A stretch of 64,000 nucleotides of DNA from Trematomus loennbergii (Eukaryota; Chordata; Actinopteri; Perciformes; Nototheniidae), in contig JAAOOA010000399.1 of assembly GCA_012861695.1 (NCBI GenBank), forward strand, positions 11,412,731-11,476,730, given 5' to 3'. The notes below the pieces were generated by a model. It was not told the origin of the DNA, searched no databases, and saw only the letters and a list, made by a program, of their open reading frames with translations. Below are positions 28,901 through 41,477 of this stretch, one piece after another. How positions within the stretch are numbered: position 1 is the first letter of the stretch; every line of letters begins with the position of its first letter. Made by a program: the position numbers and the translations under genes.

Positions 28901-31900
28901 AGAGGAAATAACAATGTAGGGAAACAAAGTTTTCCGATGGACTTCTTTAGAATAGAGAATAGAGAACAATTCAGACAGGCTGAAACCAATGAAATGTTAT
29001 CCTAATAACTTTTGTATAAAAATAAGTATTCTGCACGGTCATCCTCTTTTAATTGTCCTGCAATCAAATGCATGCAGTCCAAGGCCATGCATTTGCTCTC
29101 TCAATACATTTGGAAAGCTAAGTTCTCAAAGAATAACAACAACCTCTGGTTATAAAAGTAAAGCAATCTCAAACTTTCAGTAACAGCCTGGTTTCCAACT
29201 ATCTTTAATTACCAAGACATGTTTTTTTGGAAACATAATGCCACCAAATTGTATGTCAACCACAAGTCAAGTTCATATTAACTACCATGTGTCAGCAAAA
29301 TAATTACTGCCAATTGTCATCCATTTTTTACATTATTTGTGTGTTCTGTTAAGATGTGTAAACTAAAACAACAGGCAGTGGTCACATAGAGGAGCACTTC
29401 AAGGAATATTTCACATTGTGGGGTATAAGCTTACCTCTTTGCTTGCCACTGGTTAGCATAGCTTAGCATAAGCTGACTTGCATACATGCATGTTTTCCCC
29501 TGACCATTCAGATGTTATTTCTTATCTATTTAATCCATAAAATGCTCTTGAATATCTCTTGCCAGAGGACAGTCACTGTCATTAGTTTCCACCAAATGCC
29601 TAACATCATTGCAACAACTAGACTTTGTGAATATACTGCTAATGTCTTTGCATGTTGTGTTTTATACAGATTAAACAAACAAGTTAAAGGCTTACAAGCT
29701 ATGTGAGCTTCAGCAGGTTTGGTCAGAGTCAGGCTAGCCGTTTCATTTCTGTTCCGCTGGTAATTTTCTCATGTAACACTCAGCATAAGAAAAAAGCTTG
29801 TTTTCCAAAATGTGATATTATTGGAACATGCTTGTGTTATTCACTCAACATCAGACCGGGGCTCAAGCTTATGGACGTCCAGGATCCTGGGGCCAAACTA
29901 AAATAGTATTGGGGAAGATTACAATTATTATCGGGACAATAATGAAACAAGAAAACGAACTGCATTTTTGTCAAGGCAGAAGGTCAATCTAAGAATAACC
30001 TGGCGGAGAAACTAAAAAACACTTGTGTTCTCCGTCATGTCCGATTCCAGAGTAAACGGCTCTGTGAAAGACCAGAGGATGTCTACATGAAAAAGGCAAA
30101 AGATGGAAAACCAGTGAATCATTTTGCAGACATTGTTTTATTGAAGCCTACAGCCAAGGCATCTCTGATGCTTTGTTGATTTGAAGAGTGTGGGCCTGAA
30201 AGAGCAAGACTTGAAATCCCAGATGGCTGGCTTCAGCATTTAATGGCTCATCCGAGTTCAAAATGGAATGGAAGCTCAAACAATGGTTTGCCTGGAGCGT
30301 TCAGCGCTTGACAGCATCAAATTAGTGCCTCTGCTGGCTGAACTGGAGGAGACACTCATGATGTTACAAGCAGTACTCCCACTCTGTAAGGCTTTGCTCC
30401 CTGACACAGTATAAGATAGTAATGTTCACTTCAAGTTGGACAATCTTCAAGAGCTGAAGACCTTGCAGATGGTCTCTGATAGACTATCAACAACACGGTA
30501 ACTTGTAGCAATGCAGGTCAGTAACATTTATTTAGTTTTAATAAATTATTAATGAACTTCTCAAAATTGTATTTATAACACTGGTATTTATGTAAGCCCT
30601 ACATGTCCAAAATTAGATAGAACTTGTGAAATATTACTGAAAATCTGTAAGGTAAATTGTGCTGTGATTATATTTAAGCAATATTTATTTAATGTTATGT
30701 TATATTTTTATGTGAATAATGTATGTTTTCAATTTCATTGTAAATATTACATATATTTTACACATTTGATATATTTAATCCAATCCAAAAAAAGTAATTT
30801 TTGATGCATTAAAATTAGGTTATTTTAAAACATTTCTTAATTGGATTCAGAATGAGTATAGTATTGCGATACAAAATGACATATACCACGGTGGAAGATT
30901 TTAACCATAATTCCCACCCCTACTTGCCATATGTTGGGGTTTTATTTTTGTCACGGCAGTTTAGAGAGGGTTTCCCGACCTGCAAGTCTTTGTTTAGCTA
31001 CAGGCACCTTGAACCCCAGGTAATGTGTCAGCGGCTGCTTCAGGATGCTGTTGGACAGGAGATCAGTTTGAGCACATGAAGGTCACAGTGGAGGTCACAC
31101 AAGTGTTGATCATCCATGAGCTCATCTTGCTGCGAGCGTGGATTCCCAGCATGAAGAGAATTATATCGGACTGGAGGTCTCTTCTGTTCACGCCCTGCTA
31201 CACAGGAATTTGATGCAGAGAAAGCTGTCATCGAGGGATAGAGCATGGCTGCCGGACCAGAAGGTACAAGACTTATTCATGTCCCAAAATTCATTTTCAT
31301 GAGGCGTCTCAAGGTTTGTCTCTTGACTTTGTTACAAATTGTGTTCCTGGAAACTCTGGTCTACAACAACATAGGACGGAATGATTTGATTGAATATTGG
31401 AATTACTTTTCTGTTTTTTGCATAATCGCTTAATTGAATAAACCTTTTAATCATCATTGATGTCCAACTCTTGATTCAATTCAAAAGTTTGACGAACTTG
31501 GAGCAGTGCGTTTCGACTTTTTTAATACCATAATTTGTGTTTTCACAGGCACAGTTTAATGGAAGAAGGACATCCCTGTTGTTGCCAACTTGCCGTTAAT
31601 TTGTGGAATGAACGATTTACCTCTAAAGTCAATTCTGGGTTTAATTAATGATAAGGTTGATAAATGATCATTTGTTTTTATTTTTTGTTTAAGGTCACTT
31701 TGAATGTTTTAACCAAATGATAATGTAGTAAAATAAATAATACAAATCTGGGACCGTCCCATTCATTCAGGCAATTGAATTATTGGGACATTTTGAAGAG
31801 CATGGTGAAAAAAGTCCCGTTTTCTCTTTAGTTGACCGCCTTAACGTTTTTAAAGGAGTTGCATTCTCCATCTTTAAATACAATAATCAATCAATACTGA

Positions 31901-34900
31901 CAGCTTATTATTAAATTCATTGTTTTTAACCCGGGCGTAGCGATAGACAGATTGAGATTAAGAAAAGACTAAGAATTCTAAACAATAACGGAGAATCTCT
32001 CATCCCAATTTGTAATCAACACACTTCTAATATTAAATTACTCTAAGAGGTTTGTCCCACAGGTTCTACTCAAGCCAGAGTGTTTCACAGAAATGAAACC
32101 CTAAAACAGTTTGCCACATCTATTTTAGATTTGCTCTTTGCCCTTACCGTGTTGCAAGGCGGCATCAAACAACACGTGTGCTTTGGCAGAGCGCAGCAGG
32201 TTGGCCTTTCTGCAGCAGCTCTGTTGTCGTACTCAGGGCTGCTGTTGTGCCTACAGTCTCCAAACATGAGAGGATGATGGCAGAGGCAGCTGGGATGTAA
32301 AAATTGATCTGACCAATGCCAAAAAAAGAATTTATATGACTTGGCAGTCGCTCGAGTGGCTAATATCACAGATGTTCAGCTGAATTCAGCCCTGAGCACC
32401 TTAACTGAGCCCTGAAAACACATTCAGAGCAGCCAAAACCCGACTGTGAAAGTAAACTTAATCAGAAATGTCACCCTACAGATGTCTTAGCCAATGAGTA
32501 GATGAAAAAAATCCATGAGTGAAATAATCGATCCCATCCTATTATCATCAAGATTCCAACTCCAGTAAAACACACTCACTGGCCATTTAAGTCCTGCATA
32601 ATATGAATTATTCTAAATTCACCTTCAGGGCTTGTACTACTGAGCATCATGACATTCATCATAAGTTTAACATTAAACTGAATCAGAAAAATGTGTCATC
32701 ATAGTTAACAATGATAAGACCAAAGCAAACACTGTGAGTAAAGCAACAGTCTGATGTTGTTTACAGAATGTGACAGAGCCCAATGAAAATCCTTTTTCAC
32801 GAGAGAAGCTTTTATTATGCAGAGAGTTTTCACTAAACATGTTTGCTGTGCCAGTCTGTGTCTCTTTTGTTTGGCTTTATGTGTTCCTTTTTCTACATAA
32901 GCCCTCTACATGTCCTCAGCTGTGCTCCGAATTAGGTTTAGAGAATTAATGAAAATATGGATTTTCTCAAACTACTGTCACCCCTGTGTAATTGTTTTAA
33001 TTGCTAATGCTGTTGTCAGTCTGTTTTTATTCTACATACCCATCGCAGACAGTATGTTTTATTATGTTTTTTAAGTCTGCTGTGTCCTTTGTTTGAGCTC
33101 AAGTTCTTTACACTAGAGTATCTAAAAAGGTGACACAGGTCAATTATGGGACAAGGATATTATGAGGAGGAATAATTGGAATGCAGCAGTCTTGAGGAAC
33201 TTGACAAATATTTCTGTATTAAATGTGACCACAATACCTCACAACAATGCTACGTCCTTGAGAATGTGGCTGCTGATAACTCACAAGTTTAGTCCCTTTG
33301 GCTACAGTGTGCAGGTAGTGCAGCAAACTGCAGATACAATCATTCAAGGTTAGGCTCCTCTGTAGGGGAACAGGCCTCACTCTGCACAATATAAAGTGGA
33401 GTTCAGGAGTTACATGCAGCTAGAATAGACAGCTAGGGAGAATCACACACCTGATGAGGATGTGCAACATTTCAGTGGGTGCCAAGCATGACCTACATAC
33501 AGAGGACCTTTGGGGTAAAACCACATGTGAGTTGGTGCTGAAGTCTTAGTTTGGGGAAGTTTTGGAAATAACACTTGACAGGGAGCGCAGAAACAAGGCA
33601 ACAAAGTTTTGTGTTTATGAGTTCAACTTTCCAAAGAAACAGATATAGCTGGTTTCTGAATGTGTCCTTTTCTGAAAGTTTCTTTGCCTTCTCATGGTTG
33701 CAAAAGAAAAAACTAAGATACTTAGATCACAAAGTGAAAGAGTTACAACCACCTTTTCATTATCAAACCAAACATTTTTGCTGAAATCAGTTCCAATTTA
33801 TGACTTTACTTCTATTTCAGTGACACATGCAGCCAACATATACAAGCCGTCCTTTAATTTGCCATTTTAAAAGGGCACTAGTACCCAGACAAAAAGGGCA
33901 GTAGCTTTTTGTCCCCCAGACCCCGCATTTAGGCGATTAACTCAATGTGATACAGGCTATGATAAACAACATAATACATGTGAGATGACACAGAGGTCAC
34001 AGCGTCTGTAGGTATTCAGTTAGGCCATTGGAGAAAAATAAAGTTACAAGATTTCCATGTCATAAAAATGTTGTGTGCAGTTATTTTCCAAAGATTCAAA
34101 ATATTTTTGAGTTTTTAGGGAGTGTTCATATCATCAGCACCACTAGAATTTTCAAAAGGTACAAAGTATAAGCCCCACATACTCTAATTGGTCAATGGGC
34201 CACAGTTCCTCGCTTTCCGTCTAATTAGCTGGAGATGTATACTCCAGGGTTTTCAAAGAGGCGAGGAAGTGCAAACTGTGATTAGAAAAGGATCATTAGT
34301 AAGAGCAACAGCAAACAAGTAGCGAAGACAAACTAAGTCTATAATCCTTGAAAATTAATTAGTGTACTTGAAAGTCCACGTCTGTTTTCTACAGAGAATC
34401 AACAAACTAAAATGTCAAATTAAAAGATGAGCCTGGATCTTTACCATCAAGGGTAAGCTGTAGATGTAACCTGTCATTCAATCATACTTCAATCTGTGCT
34501 CGATAATAATTAGCTGCACCCTCCTGAACGCACATGATTGTTTCTTCAAAACAGAACGTATTCTATACATAAGGCTCGCTATTGCAGGAAATGTTTCAAG
34601 GCACATTGTCAGAGAAAATCCCCAAAAGTGGCATCCAATATGGCTTCAACCACAACATATAGTTCATTCAGACTTAAGATCCAATCCAAATTAACATTGA
34701 GTAAACTCACTAAATTATTGTTAGTTCAGTTCAGCCGACACACATGTTTTGAGAGTTGATATTTGGTGTCTTGGCCCTGACCTTATCACACCCCACACAA
34801 CAAGATCAGCTCAGCAAAGCAGACATTTGGGAGCGACAAAAACGAACCACATTATTAGATACAGATCTCAACACAATTTACTGTATGGAATCTACCACCT

Positions 34901-37461
34901 CTGACATCTAAGGGGAATACAGCACCTATAAGGAATCAAGATGGATACATCTTAACCTAGCTATTAAACTGATGTGAAGCAGCAAGATGGAAACATACAC
35001 ATATGGATCAGATGATCATCAACACATAGTAGACATATAAACAAAACAATTATGAAATTTTAAGCTCAACAAAAAGGCATTGTTTTAAGAACATCTTCTT
35101 TAGATGTGTAGGATGATAAGTCATCTGTACTTAACCTTAGCAATGAGTGCAGCTGAGTGCAGCAGCAGTATCGACAGAAGCACAGCAGTTAAAATCAAGA
35201 ATTGTTTAGCAAGATGACCCATTGACCCACAGCTCGCTGAAATATTTCTGCTACACTTAAAGTAACTCGTTAAGTTCCCCATGAAGACAATATTACAAGG
35301 GAACCAGAGGTGTGCATTGCTGAAGGCAAGTACCCTGATCATTATAAATGAACAATGAGACAATAGGGTAGATCCCTAAAGACAATGAATATTCAATATT
35401 AACCTCTACCTGCGACCTGAATTTACAGAGAGCTAATAGAAGATTCACAATAACAAAAAGGCATGTAACCTGAGTGGAAATCAATTCAGTCCATAACTCA
35501 CAATAGCCAAACATTAATATATATTCCTACATTAGGTTCATTAACAAAAGGGACGCACAACAATCAGGCATTCGAATAAATGTGTCAAACAACCAATAAA
35601 CACTTGCAACACAACAACCATAACATCAATGCAGAGTATTAGCAGCTCAGTGAGAAAAGCTTTGCAGACACCAACACATCAAAAGCAGATTTCATTGCCA
35701 AGCACACACACCTCACAGAGACCAACGGAACAGATGACTTCACATGCTAATTTAAACAGTAGGCTAAGCCCCTTACTTTGTTGATGGGAAGCAGACCGTC
35801 CCAGGTATCTGAGCAGAGGGTAGATCCTTTTAGAGAAGCTGTCACAGTCGCAAAGTCCCAACAGAACAAACTCCAGAGAACTCCAGATTATGTATTGAAG
35901 TGGAGGCCAAGCAGTCCAACAACTATCAAAACAGTAGCGTTGAATAGAACAACCGCGATTATTCCGTGTCCAATATTCATGAGACAACAAGGTGGCAGGT
36001 AAGCTAACTAGCTAATGAAATACAGACTTCACCTGCAGCAGAACTTTGTTTACAATGGAGGTTAGCTAGCAAACGAGCAATGCAGTAGAATCTCATGACC
36101 AACTCAGCGACAGAAGGCTACCTTGCACTGCAAAGGGTCGTTTGATATATTGCAGTGGTGTGAAAAGTAGGCCTATTCGGTTAAAAAAATACTGTATGTG
36201 TGTTAGAAGGAATGCTTACATGATTATACAAAAGTGTAACCATCTAAAAATTGCATAAAAGTCCTCATGCAGAATGGCATTGGCTCATTTCAGAATAATT
36301 TACATTGGATAATAATTTGTAATGCACTAAAATGTTGCAGCTGGTAAAGGTGGGGCTGATGTGTTCTGTGTTGTGAATAACCTCCCACCCCCCATGATTG
36401 AGCCTGATGTATTAGTTGAAGATTATATTTTGTAAATATGTATATGTAAAGTATCTAGTAAATAAAGATATTAAATACAATTGGTGAAACAAAGATCATG
36501 TTCATCAGAAAACCAAAATACTCAAAATACAAGGAGCTCAAACCTAAGTACAGATTGGCAATTGGCAGATTGGATGTATACATATACTATACAATATATA
36601 TTTTTATAAATCAAAGGGGGAGGATCTGGATTTTAAAAAATTACAATCTAAGACCAGGCCCATATGCTTTATTAAACAACAGTTGCTAAACAAAGATCAC
36701 CAGCACTTTGTGCACCAGTGCAATAGGATGGACTAATGCAGAGTGACATGCAGGGAACATTTACTGGTGCAGGCACTGGAGGAAAAACAAAAACACCTAC
36801 AACTATTGATCAGTTATTCCATTACACAGGGCCAGAGGAGAGGATCTAAAGCTGAAAAGAATTGAAAGCCTCTCTCCTCTGGCTTCTCATTTTCTCTAAT
36901 TGAAGAGCCACTGAAATGACACCTTTTGGCCCCACAATCTCATACGCAGAAAATCCACCGATGCAGCTGGCATCAGTGCTCCCACATTCTCTTCTCACTC
37001 CAGTTTTTGTACCCTTTTCACCAACAGTCCCCCTCATTGACCTCAGTTTTCCTGCACAGCTGCACCTTATTAGCCAGTATATTATTAAGTCAGTGTTAAT
37101 CCGTCGTCTGATATTGCTGTACTGCTCTATTATTTTGCCTAGGCTGCCTGTTTTAGTTTGTTTTAATCTTTGGATTTGTTCGCTGATTTATTAGCTTCTC
37201 TTTTCAATCTCATCCTGCCTTGTCTGACGCTTGAACCTTAATTCCCAGCATTAACTGTTACTGCAAATCAGTGAAAGGGATCTAGCAGAGAGACTCTGAT
37301 ATGCTGCATCTCCATTCTCCATTTCTTTGACTTTATTTTTAGACAAATTTGATTGGATTTCATTCAACATGAGCTTGTAAAACTACTTAAAGGAAATTCA
37401 GATTCAAATTTCAGTTTTTTTATGTTAGAACAATATTAACATGTTGTATGTGAGTAGTCGA
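25946..37461. other. Gene-poor intergenic region
   Basis: About 11.5 kb of AT-rich sequence with no recognisable gene exon. The only coding-like stretch is the decayed fragment at about 29950-30413. Open frames elsewhere here are short, lack family similarity and are not conserved-looking. Confidence 0.55.
29950..30413 (+). pseudogene. Decayed coding-like fragment, unidentified
   Basis: One frame from about 29950 reads protein-like sequence without stops for about 75 codons (for example NTCVLRHVRFQSKRLCERPE and DVYMKKAKDGKPVNHFADIV), then a TGA at 30177-30179. The same frame resumes with FEECGPERARLEIPDGWLQH. A shift of frame near 30282 gives ERSALDSIKLVPLLAELEET and LMMLQAVLPLCKALLPDTV before a stop at 30411-30413. 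I do not recognise the family. The composition is less AT-rich than the surroundings and there are no splice sites at the breaks. This suggests a retrocopy or transposon ORF remnant (inference). Confidence 0.4.
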
Positions 37462-38113
37462 TTAACCCTCCTGTTGTCTTCAGGTCAAATCTGACCGATT
37501 TAATACTTTCATCAATCATAACTTTTTTGTTTTAGATTCGATTGCATTAAGGCTTTATGATATCCCTCACAGTAGACATTTGAACATAGACAATTGCTGA
37601 TCACCACTTTCGTTGAATTTTGGATGGTCAACTTTGTAACACCCATGGTGTTCCCGGTCAAAGATGACCGCCATAAAGAAAAGGAATTGGTAACCATCCG
37701 GATCAGATAAAACACACACACAAACACCCACCCACACACACACATACTCTAGATGTGTTCCCCCCCCCTTATGTGCCCAATCCCCCCATGTGAATCACAC
37801 CTGGCACACACAAACACACACATACGCACAGAACAATTTGACACATTTCCCGCTCTTATGTGCCCATCCCCCCACATGGATCACACCTGGCACACGCAAT
37901 ACATGTTCAGTGTCTATTCTTTGTATATTTACTGCAGTTTTTCATGTATACCAGTAGTCTGATACAATATTTACAGTTTGATAGGGTGTTAAATGAAATT
38001 TGGTGATGATTAATGGTTTTTGTGTTAATGTAATAGCAGTTAAAACAGGACCGGTCAAATTTGACCGCGAACACCAAAGTAAGGGGGGGAAACGAAGGCA
38101 ATAGGAGGGTTAA
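37462..38113. repeat. TTAA-flanked TIR element of about 650 bp
   Basis: Left end TTAACCCTCCTGTTGTCTTC and right end ggcaataggagggTTAA are inverted copies with TTAA at each boundary. Just inside each terminus is a GGTCAAATcTGACC / GGTCAAATTTGACC palindrome. The interior has a CA-rich tract (about 37712-37743) and two imperfect tandem copies of a unit with ttatgtgccca and tcacacctggcacac (near 37769 and 37857). The end sequence is a common fish piggyBac-like type from memory. No transposase is present. Confidence 0.8.
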
Positions 38114-41100
38114 ATCATCACCCTGAAATCCTATTTTTTCCCCACAGGTAAACATCAGTTTTTTCCCCACTGGTCAAAACTGATGTTGTATTTTCTCACA
38201 CTATCATATTTATTCCTGTTAACATTTTATGAATATGTGCACGTTTGAAGAGGCTGGTAAATCTTTGTGCTGTTGCTTTTATGTTGCGATCCCCCAAACC
38301 TAATCACTAGATCCCATGTGATCTGCTTGTATATAATGTAGTTTATGATACTTAATCTTACATATTTGCATGATCACCGTCACGCTCATTGGTTTCATTT
38401 GATAGCAGCTCTTCCTGTGTCTGTGGATGAATTTAGGATTTGGGTACATTTGATTTGCTTTGATGTTTATTTCATCTGCGATCCAATTTTCTGTGTGTGA
38501 GCCGTCACACTGACTTTAGTGTATGAGACAGCTCAGAAGTGGGTGTGACATCCCTGCTGATTATCCTGCTGCACGTTTCCTAATCAAGACTTTATTCTTT
38601 CCAGAAGAGATGGAATTGCTTGACTGGGCAACCCAATTTCCATCTCATTCTCTGACATCCCAGGGTACAATGTGCGGAGGAAACATGCTCTTTCAGTCCT
38701 CACAAATAATGCAGCTGCCAAGGCGGAGTGTCTGCAACAAATACTTTGGACCGAGATGAGCATAATCTGCTGCAAAGAAACAAAATACACCAATTATATA
38801 CAATAAAACAACACATTTATCCATAACATAACCTCCTTAATCAAATGAGTTTGGTGGTGTGAGCATTTTGTGGTTGGATGTTGGATCACAATATGGCTGC
38901 AGAATTGTACAGGCTCCTGTTTAGAGAGAGAGGAATACAAAATAATGCCAAAATAAAATAGCTGATAGGCAGAATCTATGACAGAGCTTTTCCCAAGGAG
39001 ATGCTTGACTTGGCAAGAGGAAACACCATTTACAAACTCATTTTATTATTATTAGTTTTATGATTATGAATGAGAATAGAGATACAGCAAGATACACTCT
39101 TAATCCCTGATAGTTTCTAACCTGAATAATTTATTTGTTGTCTATGGTTTACACTGCGGGTCACTGCACAAAGGTAAAAGCATACATGCATGGGCAGAAT
39201 TGGTTAGCGTGTAGTTGAGTGAATGTCAGATGGAAATGTACAAACACCTCACTGGAAGTGATTGATCATTTTGTGTTTCAGTGATGTGTGTGCACACCAG
39301 GCTCTAACATGTATGAATGAACAGCAGTAGACAGATGTTAATAAAAGTGGATAATGCAGATGCCTTGGAAAATGCTTTGGTCATCAACTTCCTTCAATTT
39401 ATTTTTCATTGACAGTGTGTGTGTGTCAGTGTCTGTGGGTGAGTGTTAGCCTGTGTAAAAACCAGGGTGGGGCAGCACTCAGCAAACACATCATCAGTTG
39501 GGGAATGTCGCCATCTTCTGGAGGTAAAACTCTAGTGTGTGTGGGTGTGCAGAAAATCATGTTTGGAAATGTTCTATATGGACTGAAGTTCCTCACATGA
39601 GAGCAACAAAAGGAACATTATCATACAAGAGAAGTCAGAAGCACCAGATTCAATGTATTGGATCCCCTAAGGCTAAGCTTTCACTAAGACTGTACTGTTT
39701 CAATATCTCCTCATACCTCATATCTCAACACTCATTAAAGCAAGAAATAATCACGTACCAAATTATCTTATTAGAGATTAACCCAGAGTTCGTTTTAAGC
39801 TACACTTCATGATGATAAAAGTTGCCTTCCATGCAAAAGTTATGAGTCCCCAGACCCTCAGACTGAATTTCTAAGTAGTTAATTACAGGTAATTATATTC
39901 AGCTGGTGTTGGTCTGGCACCCCAGGTGTAAATCAGTCTCTAATTAGATGGCTAATATTAAAACCATTGAGCTTTAGGTCCTGTAAATGATTTAACAGTA
40001 ATATGTGTGGCATACAGTATAAGTTGAACACATAGCAGGACGGAGACATGCAATGACTTGTAGAGGCAGTGGCTTTGCTATACGCTCCTCATGCAATCAT
40101 GCACTTTTAGTTAGGATTACGGCTGTAAAAGCATTCAAAATATCCTCCCTTAGTTTTATTCCTGTATTTTAGTTTTGTATTTCCATTATGTCAATCAGGT
40201 TTCTTTATTGATCTATTGCAGTTATCTTTTTTAAAGAAAAATACCCTTATTTTTTACCCCATGTTGCATTTAATTGAATGTGCAAAATGGTATACTGTAC
40301 TCCTCACACTTCTGTGAGGAGGTTGCATGTGGGTTTTCTTTGGCTTCCTCCCACAGTCCAGCAGATGTGATCTGTCTTTATGTGTCTGACTGACGACCTG
40401 TCTTCACGCTCAATGTCTGTCAGGGTCACCTCCTGCCAAGATGGATGGATGCTTTTTAACACATAATCTACTTTTAATCCAGTTTGGAGAAGCTGGCCGA
40501 CTTTCTGATTTACTCCAGTGTAAACATGTGCTGATACTGCCTTTCAGTTGCCACAGTCATCAGTCACAGTCGTTAGCCAATGTCAGGCAACGCAAGCACT
40601 AAAATGCTGCTGCTTTAATGCAAGTTCTGTTCCTTCTATTTGTCAAAGTATTGTGAGATATCTGTCTCCAACCCAATACAATGGAGGAAAGTGGCACATT
40701 CAAGCACAATATTCATATCGGGGCCTTTGAATGGATATTGATTGTATATAGGCTACACAGTTAAAACTTGTGGGGGGTTTAATATGTGTTTTAGTGCTGT
40801 GGACACCAATTAAAGTGAATTACCTCATTTGTATTGAATGTGGGGTCTGAATTCATAGTTATCTAAAATTCTTTTGAAATAAATCCAAGACGCAAGAGTT
40901 TGAAACACTGTTACAAACTACTGTTTGCATATTGTACGTGTTCAAACAGTTCAAGACCTCAGTTGCAATCTAACACTCACTTTTTTGACAGTTCATTGCT
41001 TATCTCAATGGCCATTATTTGATCAGTTTATTGGCCAAATGTTCTCTTTTTTTAATTCAGCTCAATATAGCCTACAGTTGTACCTTTACAACTTTTTTCA

Positions 41101-41280
41101 TATCTGATCTGTCCTTAAAGACAGTGTAGGCCTAACACTGTAACACTTACATTTTTTCTACAAAGGATACAGCGAACAATCTATCATTGGCTTAAGCAGA
41201 AATAGAGCTTGCATTTCCAAGTTTGGCCGAAAATATTCAAATCAATGATAACAAATGGTTGTGACGTTGAGAGTGTTTGA
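38114..41280. other. Intergenic region upstream of bcl2l15
   Basis: About 3.2 kb without a supportable gene or named repeat. A short TG-rich segment lies near 39415-39440. Confidence 0.5.
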
Positions 41281-41345
41281 ACACCGGAAGTTCAAGATAT
41301 AGCTCCCCGTCTGCGGCTGCGCGCGCTGTCAGATGTGAAGCAGCG
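41281..41345 (+). promoter_or_regulatory. Putative bcl2l15 proximal promoter with ETS site
   Basis: ACACCGGAAGTT at 41281-41292 is a full ETS-family consensus (ACCGGAAGT). It is followed by a GC-rich segment (ctgcggctgcgcgcgctg) and the start codon 65 bp from the motif. No TATA box is evident. This arrangement fits a TATA-less promoter whose transcription begins near the ETS site (inference). Confidence 0.55.
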
Positions 41346-41477
41346 ATGGCTCCAAATGCAGATCTTGTCGAGTGGCAGACTTCTCAAATAATCAAATATC
41401 TATTTGAGGATGATGATGATATTACTCCTCGTCTATTAGGTGCTGGACTGGAAGTCGACGGCCCCCAGGGAGCGAAG
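41346..41477 (+). CDS. bcl2l15: bcl2l15 exon 1
   Basis: The exon reads from ATG through an acidic stretch (FEDDDDITPRLLGAGLEVDG) to PQGAK, then gttagt. With this donor the exon has 44 codons and phase 0, whereas exon 2 needs phase 1. A weaker donor seven bases on from the last Lys codon start (A then gttgtt, end 41481) would give phase 1 and the join KVNEHFDP. Confidence 0.75.
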
